A stretch of DNA of 64,000 nucleotides, taken from the NCBI RefSeq assembly GCF_009727055.1, contig NW_024063779.1, positions 885,410 to 949,409 of the forward strand, read 5' to 3'. This document shows, one piece after another, positions 24,185 through 36,300 of this stretch. Numbering within the stretch: the first letter of the stretch is position 1; each line of letters opens with the position of its first letter. Under the pieces are notes generated by a model. It was not told the origin of the DNA. It did no database searches and was given only the letters and a program-made list of their open reading frames with translations. The position numbers were made by a program, and so were the translations under genes. The stretch comes from Benincasa hispida (taxonomy: Eukaryota > Streptophyta > Magnoliopsida > Cucurbitales > Cucurbitaceae).

Positions 24185-24824
24185 TAGAGATGTCCATTCG
24201 GCAGGGCAGGGCCGAGGATGTCATTCCCCATCTCCATCCCTGTGAAATTTTCCACAAGGATCGGGGCGAGATTCTCCGGAGGAATTTGCGAGAATCGGGT
24301 TCCCCGCGGGAAATTTTTCCCCGTTACCTTTTTTTTTTTTTGTAAGAAATCAATTAATTTAAATCACTAACATGAGCAAATTACAATTAAATAATTAACT
24401 TTTATCACTATATTGTTTATTATGGTTAGTTTTACATGACAAATTGAATTTAAAGATAAAGTTTTGGCTTAAAAAAACTAATTAAAATTTTTTAATAAAA
24501 AGAAATAAATATAAATCAAATTATTATTCATATATATAATCTAAATTTAAATATTCAATTTAAACATATTCATTATCTTTCACAATAAATAATCAAATTT
24601 AAAATTTAAATGTAATACTTATATAATAATAATAATAACTATATTAAATAAATATGTAGAAGCTAATCGAGGTAGGGATGGAGAACGAGGCGGGGGCGAG
24701 GAATGCATTTCCCATCCTCGTCCCCGTTTAGCTTACGGAGAATTTTTTTTCCCACTCCCTCCTCCATTCCCCGCCTAATAAGAGAATCATCGTCCTATCC
24801 CCATGAAAAAATTGAACATCTCTA
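24185..24824. mobile_element. hAT-like non-autonomous element with GC-rich ends
   Basis: Left end 'tagagatgtccattcggcag'; right end in reverse complement 'tagagatgttcaattttttc'. The terminal inverted repeat is therefore TAGAGATGTYCAWTT. Flanking 8-mers GTCTCTAG (24177-24184) and GTCTCCAC (24825-24832) match at 6 of 8 positions, compatible with an aged hAT 8 bp duplication. Both ends are G/C-rich ('gcagggcagggccgagg', 'gaggcgggggcgagg') around an AT-rich core (24340-24660). No transposase. Confidence 0.6.
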
Positions 24825-24832
24825 GTCTCCAC

Positions 24833-25853
24833 TCACTTTCCATGATGTTAAGCCTTCAACTAAAGGCATCAACTTGCAGCATTCTGTGAAGCACTATATT
24901 ATGAATCGAAACTCCCCAAGTGGGACTAACATGAGAAAAATGTCTATAGAGCAAAAAGGCAAACTCATTCTCTCAAGCTATATATTTCTAAGAAGTGGTT
25001 ATTTAAAAGAACCAAACACTAAGTTGACCTACTTTTCTATGTGTTTTATGAATCTTGGACATTGTATGATCATTCTTATTCCTTCTTATTATTGAGAAAC
25101 GAACTGGCCTGTCATGTTGCTCTTTTCAACCTCTTACTTTATTATTCATTCCATAAAACAATAGAAATGTCAAATTTAAATGATCTAACAAAGAAACCAC
25201 AGGCTGATATGTGAATTCTTTTAGATCTTTTTTTATTTAACAAGAATGATAATGAGGGGATATGTGAATAATTTGCAAATAAATATTCTAATTTATTCCC
25301 ACCTAAAAATGAGCTAGGAATGATGTGTGTTACACTAAATTTGAGATTTATTCTTATGGATTACATCATTTTAGATGAATAGGGAATGTTGTTCTCATTC
25401 TCTGTCTTAATGATTCTCACCCATATACTTTTTTTTCAAAACACTTTTTCAACATAAAATTTGATTTTTATTTTTATTTTCTCACTATTTGGGATAAAGT
25501 ATATGTTTCGATTAAGAAGTCGAATTCAAATTCTCCACCCCACTTGTTAAATTAAAAGAAAAGGGATTTTAATTTATTTTTCATGTTTACCTCTTTGGTA
25601 CAATAGGAGATGAGGAAATTCAAATTACAGATCTCTTAGTCGCTAATACATACTATATGCCGATTGAATTATGTTCGCTCTGACATATCAATAATAGTTT
25701 ATATGCATGTTTTAGTTGTAGTTCGAAAATAATTTCGATAAAGGTATAGTATTAAAAGTTATTTTTCATTCCACGTTATTAAATTTCAATTGGATTTTCT
25801 CCGCTTCCCATGCCTTCAATTTTTCTTTTTTGGCCTTAATTCTATAATAATTA
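24833..25853. other. Gene-free stretch
   Basis: AT-rich, no recognisable gene. The frame at 24874-25095 has no family resemblance. Confidence 0.5.
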
Positions 25854-26188
25854 AGGTCCGTTTGGTTTTTTTTTTTTTTTACTTTTGGTTTTTGAAAATT
25901 AAGTCTATTTCCTCATCATTTCTTACCACAATTTGCTTCTCTTTCGAGTACAATGTTTATTTTCTTTGCTAAATTCCAAATTTCAAAAACAAATGTTTAA
26001 AAGCAACTTTTTTTATTTTTCAAAATTTGGCGTGATTTTTTAAACCATTGGTAAAATTTAGATAGTAAAAAAATAAATTTAGATGTGGAAGTTGTGTTTA
26101 TATAAATTTGGGGATATAAGTAGTGTCTATATAGGCTTAGTTTTTAAAAATAAAAAACAAAAAATCAGATGATTACCAAACAAGACTT
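25854..26188. mobile_element. MITE copy of the 'TTTGGTAACCATTT' family
   Basis: Left end 'aggtccgtttggtttt', right end 'gattaccaaacaagactt'. Inside are 'ggtttttgaaaattaa' and 'aaaccattggtaaaa', the internal words shared with the copies at 11662, 26411 and 37836. The short frame at 25790-25972 crosses the left end and is not a gene. Confidence 0.6.
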
Positions 26189-26410
26189 AAAACATTAAAT
26201 TTATCAAGATTTATGAAACCAAAATTTTTAGGAGAAAAATGGACTCCTCATTTCATTACCATTTTAACACATAAAAATTCCTAAATCGCAAATGCAATTC
26301 CAAACAAACTAGTAAGTTATTTTTCTTGTTATAATTGCACTCATTGATTTTTAATTACATACATTGAGCTCTTAAAAATTTACATAATTGTGAAAACGTT
26401 CAAGTTAATT

Positions 26411-26834
26411 TAGATCCCATTTGATAATCATTTTGTTTTTCAATTTTTGTTTTTAAAAATTAAGCTTATAAATACTACTTCCACATTGAAATTTCTTTGT
26501 TTGTTATTTACTTTTTACTAATGGTTTAAAATTTAAACCAAACCAAAATTTGAAAACTAAAAAAAGTAATTTTTGAAAACTTGTTTTTGTTTTGAGAATC
26601 TGGCTAAGAATTCAACCATTGTACTTAATAAAGACGCAAATCATTATAAAAAATGGAAAAAAAAAATAAACTTAATTTTCAAAAACAAAAAACAAATGGG
26701 TCGTAACTTTTATAATTTTGTTGCTAAGAATTCAACAATTATACTTAAAAAAGATGCGAATCATTTTAAGAAATAAAGAGAAAATAAGCTTAATTTTCAA
26801 AAACAAAAAACAAAATAATTACCAAATTGAGCCT
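26411..26834. mobile_element. MITE copy with an internal partial duplication
   Basis: Left end 'agatcccatttgataatcat', right end 'ataattaccaaattgagcct'. The block 'gctaagaattcaac...cttaattttcaaaaacaaaa' occurs twice (about 26600-26695 and 26725-26815), enlarging this copy. The frames at 26573-26918 are simply translations of this repeat. Confidence 0.6.
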
Positions 26835-27372
26835 CACCTACTCCCTCGATTAGGTTCTCAGCTTATTAATTATCTCTTCTTTTTCTTCTTCACAAAAAAA
26901 TTGATATTGATTTTTTGAAAATATTAGTTTCGAACTTTTTACGTAAGTTGGCTGATAATCCTTCCAATAGAATGTGTGCTACACATGAGCGTGGGCCGTC
27001 TACAAGTAAACATTTAAAAGTTCGCTAGTATAATTCATAAATGGTTAAATTTTTTCCATAAATAAACATGAACATGGAGGAAAAGTAATAGGACTCCCAT
27101 CAATTACCGTTGGATTATAGTCATTGTTGGCTCCAAATAATAGATGTTATTTAACATTATAATGAACCCATGCAATAGGGTTACAAAGGCCACTCCCAAT
27201 AAAGGGAGAAAAGGATGGCTATTCTGTATATGACCTCTTCATTCATTTTGCTTATGGTAACTAACAAAATTGTGCAGAGATGTAAAGACAGCTTTTTATC
27301 CCTAATCAACATGAAACTTGATTTCATCAAACTGGAGGGCTGTGGTTATAGTTGAATACAATGAGGGGTTAT
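26835..27372. other. Gene-free stretch and presumed PLD beta 3' UTR
   Basis: The PLD beta gene runs on the minus strand and ends at 27373, so its 3' UTR must lie in the upper part of this stretch. No clear minus-strand AATAAA is seen close to the stop. Confidence 0.35.
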
Positions 27373-30300
27373 TTAGATGGTAAGGTTCTCCTGAATGCCA
27401 AGAAATGAACCAACAATTTTTCCTCCTACATCCGGAAAATTTTCATGACCAGGAAGAGATCTTACTCTCCCTCTTCTATCAACTTCAACTGGGTACTTCA
27501 GAAGGTGTCCTCTCATCTCTGTTACATCATCTGCAGCAAACTGTTTCCAGTTTAATTCTCCCATCGTTCTAACTCTTTTCACGCATTCCAGGCTCTCCGG
27601 GTGGTTGAAACATTCCTCAGTAGTTCCCGTATGCTCCGCCCACAACGACATCCTGTATCCATAGATCTACAGGACAGAACATCCAGATCCCAGAAAGAAT
27701 TCAGAAATGCAGTTCTATGTAAATGAACAAGAAATCGGTGCTTGCCAAATTCTACACACAAAATGACTATATATATATACCCACTTCTACACTTTATTGA
27801 GTCTCTATACAGATGATATGGGGAAAAAGAAAAGTATAAAACAGAATAATGTTTAAATTATAAGCTTGGTCCTCCAAAACTTCGAGATCGGCTCTTAAGC
27901 ATTTTCTAAAGAAACTTAATCCAGCAGTAGTTTTAATTCAAGAATCAAAGAAAGAGAACTTTGAAGCAAGCTATATCAAATCCCTTTGGAGCTCCAAAGA
28001 GATAAGCTGGAATTTTGTTGGATCATATGGAACTTCTCGCGGTTTACTGACAATGTGGGACTCGAGTCTGATTTCTGTGGATGAAACTTTGAATGGTGGG
28101 TATTTTTTATCAATAAAATGCACCACTATTTGTAAGAAGACTTGCTGGATCACTAATGTTTATGGGCCAAATGATTACAAAGAAAGAAAATTCGTTTGGC
28201 CAAAACTCCTCTCTCTAGCAGTTTATTGTGAGAAAGCTTGGTGCATTGGTGGAGACTTTAACATCACAAGATGGGCCCATGAGAGGTTCCCTTTGGGCAG
28301 AAGCACTAAAGGCATGAGGAAATTTAACGACTTCATAGACCAAGCCAAACTTCTAGAAGTCAGGTTGAGAAATGGCAATTTCACTTGGTCAAGGGAAGGT
28401 GTTTCAGTTTCAAGATCTCTATTAGACCGTTTTTTCATATCTAAAGCATGGGATGAGTTGTTTGAAAACTCTAGAGCTAATAGACAAGCCCATACCTTCT
28501 CCGATCACTATCCAATATTATTAGAAACTGGCTCATTCAGCTGGAGTCCCTCCCCCTTTAGATTTTGCAACAGCTGGCTGCTCAACAAGGATTGTGTCAA
28601 AATCATTGAGACAGCTTGGTTAAATGATGAGGTTCATGGTTGGGCTGGTTTTGCCCTTATTCAGAAACTGAAAGAAGTAAAAACGGCAGTCAAGATGTGG
28701 CATTCTAAATTCAAAGAAAACCAAAGAAGGAAAGAAGAGGGGCTGGTAGAAGAAATTGAAAAGTAGGATGCTCTTGCCAATAGTTCTCCCCTTTCTAATA
28801 GTGATTTTACAATCAGATCCTCTCTGAAATCCGATCTAATGTCGCTCTACAGGCTGGAGGAAATTAATCTAATTCAGAAAAGTAAATTAAACTGGCTCAA
28901 GCTGGGAGATGAAAACACAAGCTTCTTCCACAGATTCCTAGCAGCAAAAAAGAGAAGGAACTTCATCTATGAGTTAGTAGATGAGCAAGGGGTGCCAACT
29001 AAGTCTAGTATAGAGATTGAAAGCCTAATCCTAAACTTCTACAACAACATCTTTCTTAAATCTCCAGGGAGGAGACACATCCCTCTGAATCTAGAATGGC
29101 CGTGTATCAACTTAAACCAAAATTTGACTTTACAAGCCAAGTTTTCAATTACAGAAATATATTCAGCCATAAAAAGCCTTGGAAAATGTAAAGCCCCTGG
29201 CCCATATGGCTTCACAATAGAGTTTTTGTTGAAATTCTGGAACCTAATCAAGACAAGCTTTCAATCCACCTTTGAGCAATTCTACAAGAATGGTAAGCTC
29301 AACGCTTGTATAAAAGAAAAATTCACCTGTTTAATTCAAAAGAAGAAATTAGCAGTGGCGGTCAGTGATTTTAGGCCAATCAGCTTAACAACCATAATAT
29401 ATAAAGTCATTGCAAAGTCATTGCAAAGGTGCTGGCCGAAAGACTAAAATTGGTGATGCCTAGTATCATTGCTCCTTCCCAAAGTGCTTTCATAGAAGGA
29501 AGACAAATTTTGGACCCATTCTTATTGCCAACGAAGCAGTGGAAGATCATCGAGTGAAAAAGAAAAAGGGGTGGACTCTTAAGCTTGACTTGGAAAAGGC
29601 TTTCGACTGTGTTGACTGGGATTTCTTAGAAAAAGTGTTGAGAAACAAGAATTTCAGTCTGAAATGGATAGAATGGATTATGGGGTGCGTCAAAAATCCA
29701 ATGTTTTCAGTCTTCATCAGTAGACCAAGGGGAAGAGTGGCTACCACAAAAGGCTTAAGACAAGGTGACCCCCTTTCACCTTTTCTTTTCCTTCTTGTCA
29801 GTGAAGTGTTAAGTGCGTTGGTGTTCAAACTTATTCAATCCGGCCTTGTTGAAGGATTTGTGGTTGGCAAAGAAAAAATCCATGTTTCCATCCTTCCGTT
29901 TGCGGATGACACTTTATTATTTTGTAAGTATGACAGCACTATGCTTGCAAAGCTTAAGTAAACAATGGAGTTTTTTGAATGGTGTTCAGGTTAGAAAGTT
30001 AATTGGGAAAAATCAGCCCTTTATAATATCAATGTGGATGAAAATGAGTTGATATCCACAGCCGCCTCTCTGAATTGTAAGGCCAATCACCTCCCCTTCT
30101 CCTACCTAGGGTTGCCTTTAGGTGGTTATCCGAAAAGTCTTTCCTTTTGGCAACCGGTTTTGGACAAATTCCAAGCTAAACTAGATAAATGGAAAAGATT
30201 CAACCTCTCAGGAGGAGGTAAAGCCACTTTATGCAAGTCAGTCCTATCGAATCTTCCAACTCATTACTTGTCCATCTTCCTCATGCCTGAAGGAGTTATT

Positions 30301-33300
30301 TCTAGAATGGAAAGGATAACAAGGACTTCTTTTGCAGTAGCAAGCTGAATCATTTAGTGAAGTGGGACTCGGTGCAAAAACCCTTAGCGGATGGAGGCCT
30401 TGGCCTCGATGACTTCAAATCAATGAATTTAGCACTCCTAGCTAAATGAAGGTGGAGATACTTTAACGAGGATGATTCCTTTTAGGGTAAGGTAATCAGA
30501 AGTATACATGGCAAAGATTCATTTAATTGGCATATAGCTGGGAAAGGTGGTAGAAGTTTGAGAAGCCCTTGGGTTAGTATCTCGAAGTCTTGGCTAAAGG
30601 TTGATTCTTTGGCCAAATTCAAGCTCGGAAATGGCAGTCGGATTGCGTTTTGGTTAGACCCTTAGGAAGAAAGGACTCCCTTCAGCACCTTGTTTCCATG
30701 TCTTTTCAGAATCACCATGCTCCCAAATGGTTCAGTAGCTGACCATTGGGACAGCCGTTTGGCCTCTTGGTCAATTTCCTTCCGTAGACTACTTAAAGAT
30801 GAGGAGGTGCTGGCTTTCCAAGAGCTGCTAGGGAAAATTGCAGCAAGAAGAGTCGTAGAGACATTTGATAAAAAGGTGTGGTCCATTTCAACTTTGGATC
30901 TTTTCACGATCAACTCTCTTAGAATTCACCTTTCCCCCTCCTCCCCTTTGGATAAGTCTCTCTACTTGGCCCTTTGGAAGACAAAAAGCCCTCGAAGAGT
31001 TAGCATTCTCATCTGGATAATGCTAATTAGTCAGCTGAACGTAGCCTCGATTTTACAAAGCAAGTAGCCATTCAACTCCCTCTCCCCTTCAATCTGCCTG
31101 TTGTGCCTTCACTCTAACGAAGATCCTCTCCACCTCTTCTTTATGTGCCCTTACTCAGCTTGGTGCTAGGAGAAGCTGCTGTCCATCTTCAATTTCTCAT
31201 GAGTTATGAGCAATGATTTTAAGGGAAATGTGCTGCAACTTCTAGTTGGAACAAGTCTTCATAATCCCAGCCGACTACTTTGGTTTAATGCGGTCAAAGT
31301 TCTCTTGGCAGATTTATGGTTTGAAAGGAATCAAAGGGTGTTCCATAATAAAACTCTTGGGCGTCAAGATCGCCTCGATTCTGCCCGTCGTCAAGCTTCT
31401 TCATGGAGTATCCTCTCCAAGCCTTTCAATAGTTACAGTTTAATGGATTTTAACCTCGATTGGAGAGCTATTATCTCCACTCCCAATGGTGGATCTTAGC
31501 TTAGTCAGTTGTTTGCTCTCCCTCGCCTAGTTCAGCTTGTTTAGTTTTAAGTGATCCCCCCTATTCGGCCATTGTTTGGGCCAAGTTATGTTGTTTTGTC
31601 TCATGTTTTTTACTTCTCTATTTATTAGTTTTATATCCCATTTCTTTGAATGTGATGAGGGTGCTAAGGAGGTGTCAACCTAGTTGAGATGCCCGGGTAC
31701 GCCTGCTGATCCTTAAGACTTAGTCTTTGCTTTGCTCATTGTATAATCCTCTTGTACTTTGGGCTTTAGCTCATATCTATTTTAATATAATGAATCGTTT
31801 TCCAAAAAAAAAAAATTGAGAGAAAACAAGCGCAACAAAACAAGTGTTATCAATGGGCCTAAGATTTCACTTTTCTTTTGCAATATTCAAGATCTATTTG
31901 CCAAAAATTTGAACATAATTTAACTACAGCTGATTCATATGAACATGATTGCAAACCAAGGTGTGGAACTCTCCTTCAAGCATATTGTTGAAATTGTGGT
32001 TTAGCCCTAAGGGCTTTTTGGTCTTTTTATGTGGTGTCTACAGTCTACAGTTTCTTACTGTTTGGTTATTTATATCTGCCTCTGTATTGTGTACTGTGTA
32101 TCAGAAAAATTAATAAAAAACTCTTACCGTGGTTTTTTCTCCCTGGTCTAGGGTTTTCCATGTAACTTTGGTGTTTTTTTCTCTTCTACCCTTTTATTTT
32201 CAATATGGTATCAGCGCAAGGTGATGAGATCGTGACAGGAATTGAAGAAATTCAGTCGTCAAACCTAGCAGGGGATGCAAATCAAGTGGAAAATTCCCAA
32301 AGTGCTGAAATTAGGGTTGTCATCGACCAATATTTACGATCGTTACTTGGGTCATTGCAAACAACCACCATCGTCACGCAACCCACCAATTAGATCCAGT
32401 CGCACAGCCCGTCGATCGCCGCCGGTCTCCTTCCCTCCATCGCACAACCTTACAGCAGGATTCCACCAACCAGACAGCTTCTCCCATGCCTTTAAACGCA
32501 GCCACTGCCGCCGTTGAAGCTCTTAGCCACCTTCGGAAAACCTCAGCCACATCCGATCGCCGGAAATCTTCAAATGCTGCCATCACAACCAATCGGACAA
32601 CAGCTAAGCACCGCCCAGCCGACTAGACAACCCTACCCAGGCACGTGACTAACCGTTCCTTCAAACCAGGCGTTGAACCAACCGGTCCAGCCGAACCCGG
32701 TCTAGTCAGCCCAGCCGATTCATCAGGGCCACTTCTTAGCTCAGCCAGCCGCTTCCTCCACGCCAACGGAGTCTGTGTATTCAGGTTTTTATGGGCAACA
32801 ACAACCCACGGTGGGTTTTGGCGGGACGATTGGTTTACAACAACTGGCACACTTGCAGCAGCAGATTTCGGCACTCGGAGCAGCCGTTAGATCCACGGAA
32901 AATTTTTCAGCTGACTGCCATCCAGATACGGATTCAGGCTTTCCATTATGTTCGCCAGAAACGGTAACCGCTTACCCTACTTTACCTATTACAAACATTT
33001 TTTTTAAAACAAAGAACTGTACTTCATTTTCTTATGTAATTTTTTTTCTTCTTGATCGTAACATAGATCGATAATGAGGAACACGAAACCCATTGGTAAT
33101 CGGTCAAAAAAGAGAGCACCCAAACGGAACAGAGCCACAAAATAAAAAATGAACTGCTAAGATTTTTTTATCACACTAATACTTCGAAACCAAAAGTTAA
33201 AAAAATCATAAAATTCAATCTAATTTCTCCATCCTCCTTCAGATCCGCCGCCTCCTCCTCCCCTGGAGTAAAGGGAACCATCATCACCACCATCGCCACT

Positions 33301-36300
33301 GTAGCCGCAGTCACGTCCACCACCGTAACCACTTCCTTCGTATCCACCTCCACCGTAACCACTGCCTCCACGGTTGTATCCACCTCCACCTCCTCCTTCA
33401 CGACATCCACTGTATCCACCTCCACCACCACCACCACGACGGTTGTAACCACCACCGCCACCTCCTCCACCTCTTTGCCGTGCCTCGTTGACGGTAATAT
33501 TCCGACCGTTCATCACTTCGATAGCACTTCTCATCGCCTCTTCCTCAGCAAACGTCACGAATCCGAATCCTCTCGACCTTCCGGTTTCACGATCGTTAAC
33601 GATCTTGGCTTCTACGATATATCACCAAATGGAGAGAAAGCTTTCTCTAAGGCAATACTGTCAGTGGCCCAAGCAAGGCCACCCATAAAGCAACGGTAAT
33701 CAACAGAAGAGGAAGCCATTGAAACGGAACCGAAAGAAAAACCCTAACCCTAAAAAGGAGAGGAAGAGATTTTAGAGAGAGAGGCGGATCGACACAAATC
33801 CAAACCTCCAAAGAAGAGCACAATTACCTATTACAAACATTATGTCTGATTTCGTGGATCAATGCTATAAATTACACGGTCGTCCACCAAATGGTAAGCG
33901 ACATCCTCCAAATGATAAGTCTAAATCCGGTCGAGCCTTTGTGGGTGAAACAGTTGATGATGCCTCCTCGGTGACCAGCCATGTGGATCCAGGTACAGTT
34001 GGGACCAACAATGTTGCACAATCAGGTACTCCTCAGTCCTTTAGTTTCCTTGATGAGGGGGATGAGTCCTAACTGGATCATCTGATCAATTCCTCTCCTA
34101 TTATCCAAGTGTTGGAAATGAGAGAATACGAATTGTAAATGGGTCGTTTGCCCATGTTGCTGGAAAGGGTCACTTATCTCCAATTCAAGGACTGATTTTA
34201 CAGGATGTCTTACATGTGCCAAAGATATCTTATAATTTGTTATCAGTCAATAAATTAATCAAAGATTTGAACTGCAAAGTCGTTTTCTTGCCAGATAATG
34301 TTTCGTTTCAGCACCTGAGCTCAGGGAAGATGATTGGCATTGCTTGACATAATAGGGCACTCTATTTCCTTTCCGAGGATGCTCCTTCTAGAAGTTTATC
34401 TAGCACTTGTTTATTGTCTTCTCTTACTGTTTCTAAAACTGATTTCTTATTATGGCATTTCGTCTTGGACATCCAAACTTTCATTATATAAAATATCTAT
34501 TTCCCCATTTATTTCAAAATGTGAATGTGTCATCTTTATCTTGTGATGTTTATATTCATGCAAAATAGTCTAGGGCGTCCTTTACCTTACAACCCTACAA
34601 ACCTTACCGGCCCTTCCACCTGATACATAGTGACGTTTGGGGTCCGTCGAATGTCATAACGGTGTTAGGTAAACGAGTAAGTTTTGTCACCTTCATAGAT
34701 GATCACACCCGTCTTACATGGGTGTTTCTTCTTACCGACAAGTCTGAGGTGACGAACGGTCTTTCAACAGTTTTACACCACCATCGAAACACAGTTCAAT
34801 ACCAAAATCTCCATTCTTCAAAGTGACAATGGATGTGAATTTGTTAATTAGTCCCTTCGTGAGTTTTTAAACTCTAAATGTATCATCCACCAGAATTCCT
34901 GTGCCTATACTTCTCAGCAGAATGGGGTGGCCAAACGGAAAAATCGCCAGCTCATTGAAGTAGCCCGATCCCTCATGATACCTGCATGCTTACCCTTGTA
35001 TCTATGGGGAGATTTTGTTGGGTATCCGCTCCATCAACGGGGCTACACGTGTTTTCAGCCTTCCTCTCGAAAGTATTTTGTCACCATGGATGCCACCTTT
35101 CTAGAGGACAAACCCTTCTTTCCTGTTAGTCCTCTTCAGGGGGAGACCACGAGGGAAGAGGCTAACACTTCCACTTACTCTATTCCTTTAGACAACTTAT
35201 TCCTGAAACAAATGAGCTTGTCCTCCCTACAAAACAAGTGCCTTGGAAAACCTACTATAGGAAGCATCTCCGAAAGGAAATAGTTCCCGAAATTGTTCCC
35301 CTGTTGCTTCGCCGGAAGGTGTTCACGAGTCAGAACCAGAACCGGCTCAGGCTCAAGGTACCCTTATTCTTAATGATAATGAGTATGTTGAAGGTGTTGT
35401 AGTGAACTCTGGCGAAGTCAGGGATGATGGTAGTAATGAAGCGCTAAGTGATGCTCAGGGGACTGAAAAATGAACAACAGATGGGTACAGATGAACAGGC
35501 AGACAAGATCAGTGAAATTGATGCTACCTTGGATTTGCTAATTGCTCTGCGAAAAGGTACGAGGTCGTGCATCAAACACTCTATGGAAAGCTTCTTGTCT
35601 TATAGTAACCTGTCTACAAGATTTAGAGCTTTCACCACCAGCCTGGATACTGTGATGATTCTAGGTATTGTGTACAAGGCTCTAGAAATTCCTGAATGGC
35701 GAGCTACAATTATGGAGGAAATGCGGGCTCTTGAGACTAATAAAACGTGGGATTTGGTTAGTCTTCCGAGAGGTCACAAAACAGTATAAGGCCAGATTGG
35801 TTGTTCACACGTTGTTCACTAAGAGGTCAGCACCAGGGAAAATAACTGTCTTGATTGTCTATGTTGACGATATTATACTATCAGGGGATGACTCAACAGA
35901 GATTGACAGGTTGAAACGACGGATGGCAGATGAGTTTGAGATCAAAGATCTTGGTAACTTGAGATATTTCCTAGGAATGGAGGTAGCAAGATCGAAGGAA
36001 GGGATCTCAGTGTCTCAGAGGAAATACACTGATCTCAGTGTCTCAGAGGAAATACACTCTAGATCTGTTGAGAGAGACTAGAATGATTGGGTGTAAACCT
36101 GCAGATACGCCAGTAGAAGTCAACTGCAATCTGATAGAATCAGTAGATGATGTTCCTGTGAACAAGGAGAGATATCAACGTCTTGTGGGGAAACTAATAT
36201 ATCTTTCGCATACCAGACCTGATATCGTATGCAGTTAGCCTGGTCAGTCAGTTTACGCAGGCTCCGTATGAAAGATACATGGAGGCGGTTACACGAATTC

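Noticed and set aside
33171..33470. Val/Glu-rich minus-strand frame and the plus-strand frames at 33475-33699
   Set aside because: Shifted readings of the Gly-rich repeat and RRM of the GRP retrocopy.
33000..33823. Idea that the copia element captured a host gene by transduction
   Set aside because: The 18 bp duplication plus A tract on the insert shows a separate later insertion by LINE-type machinery.
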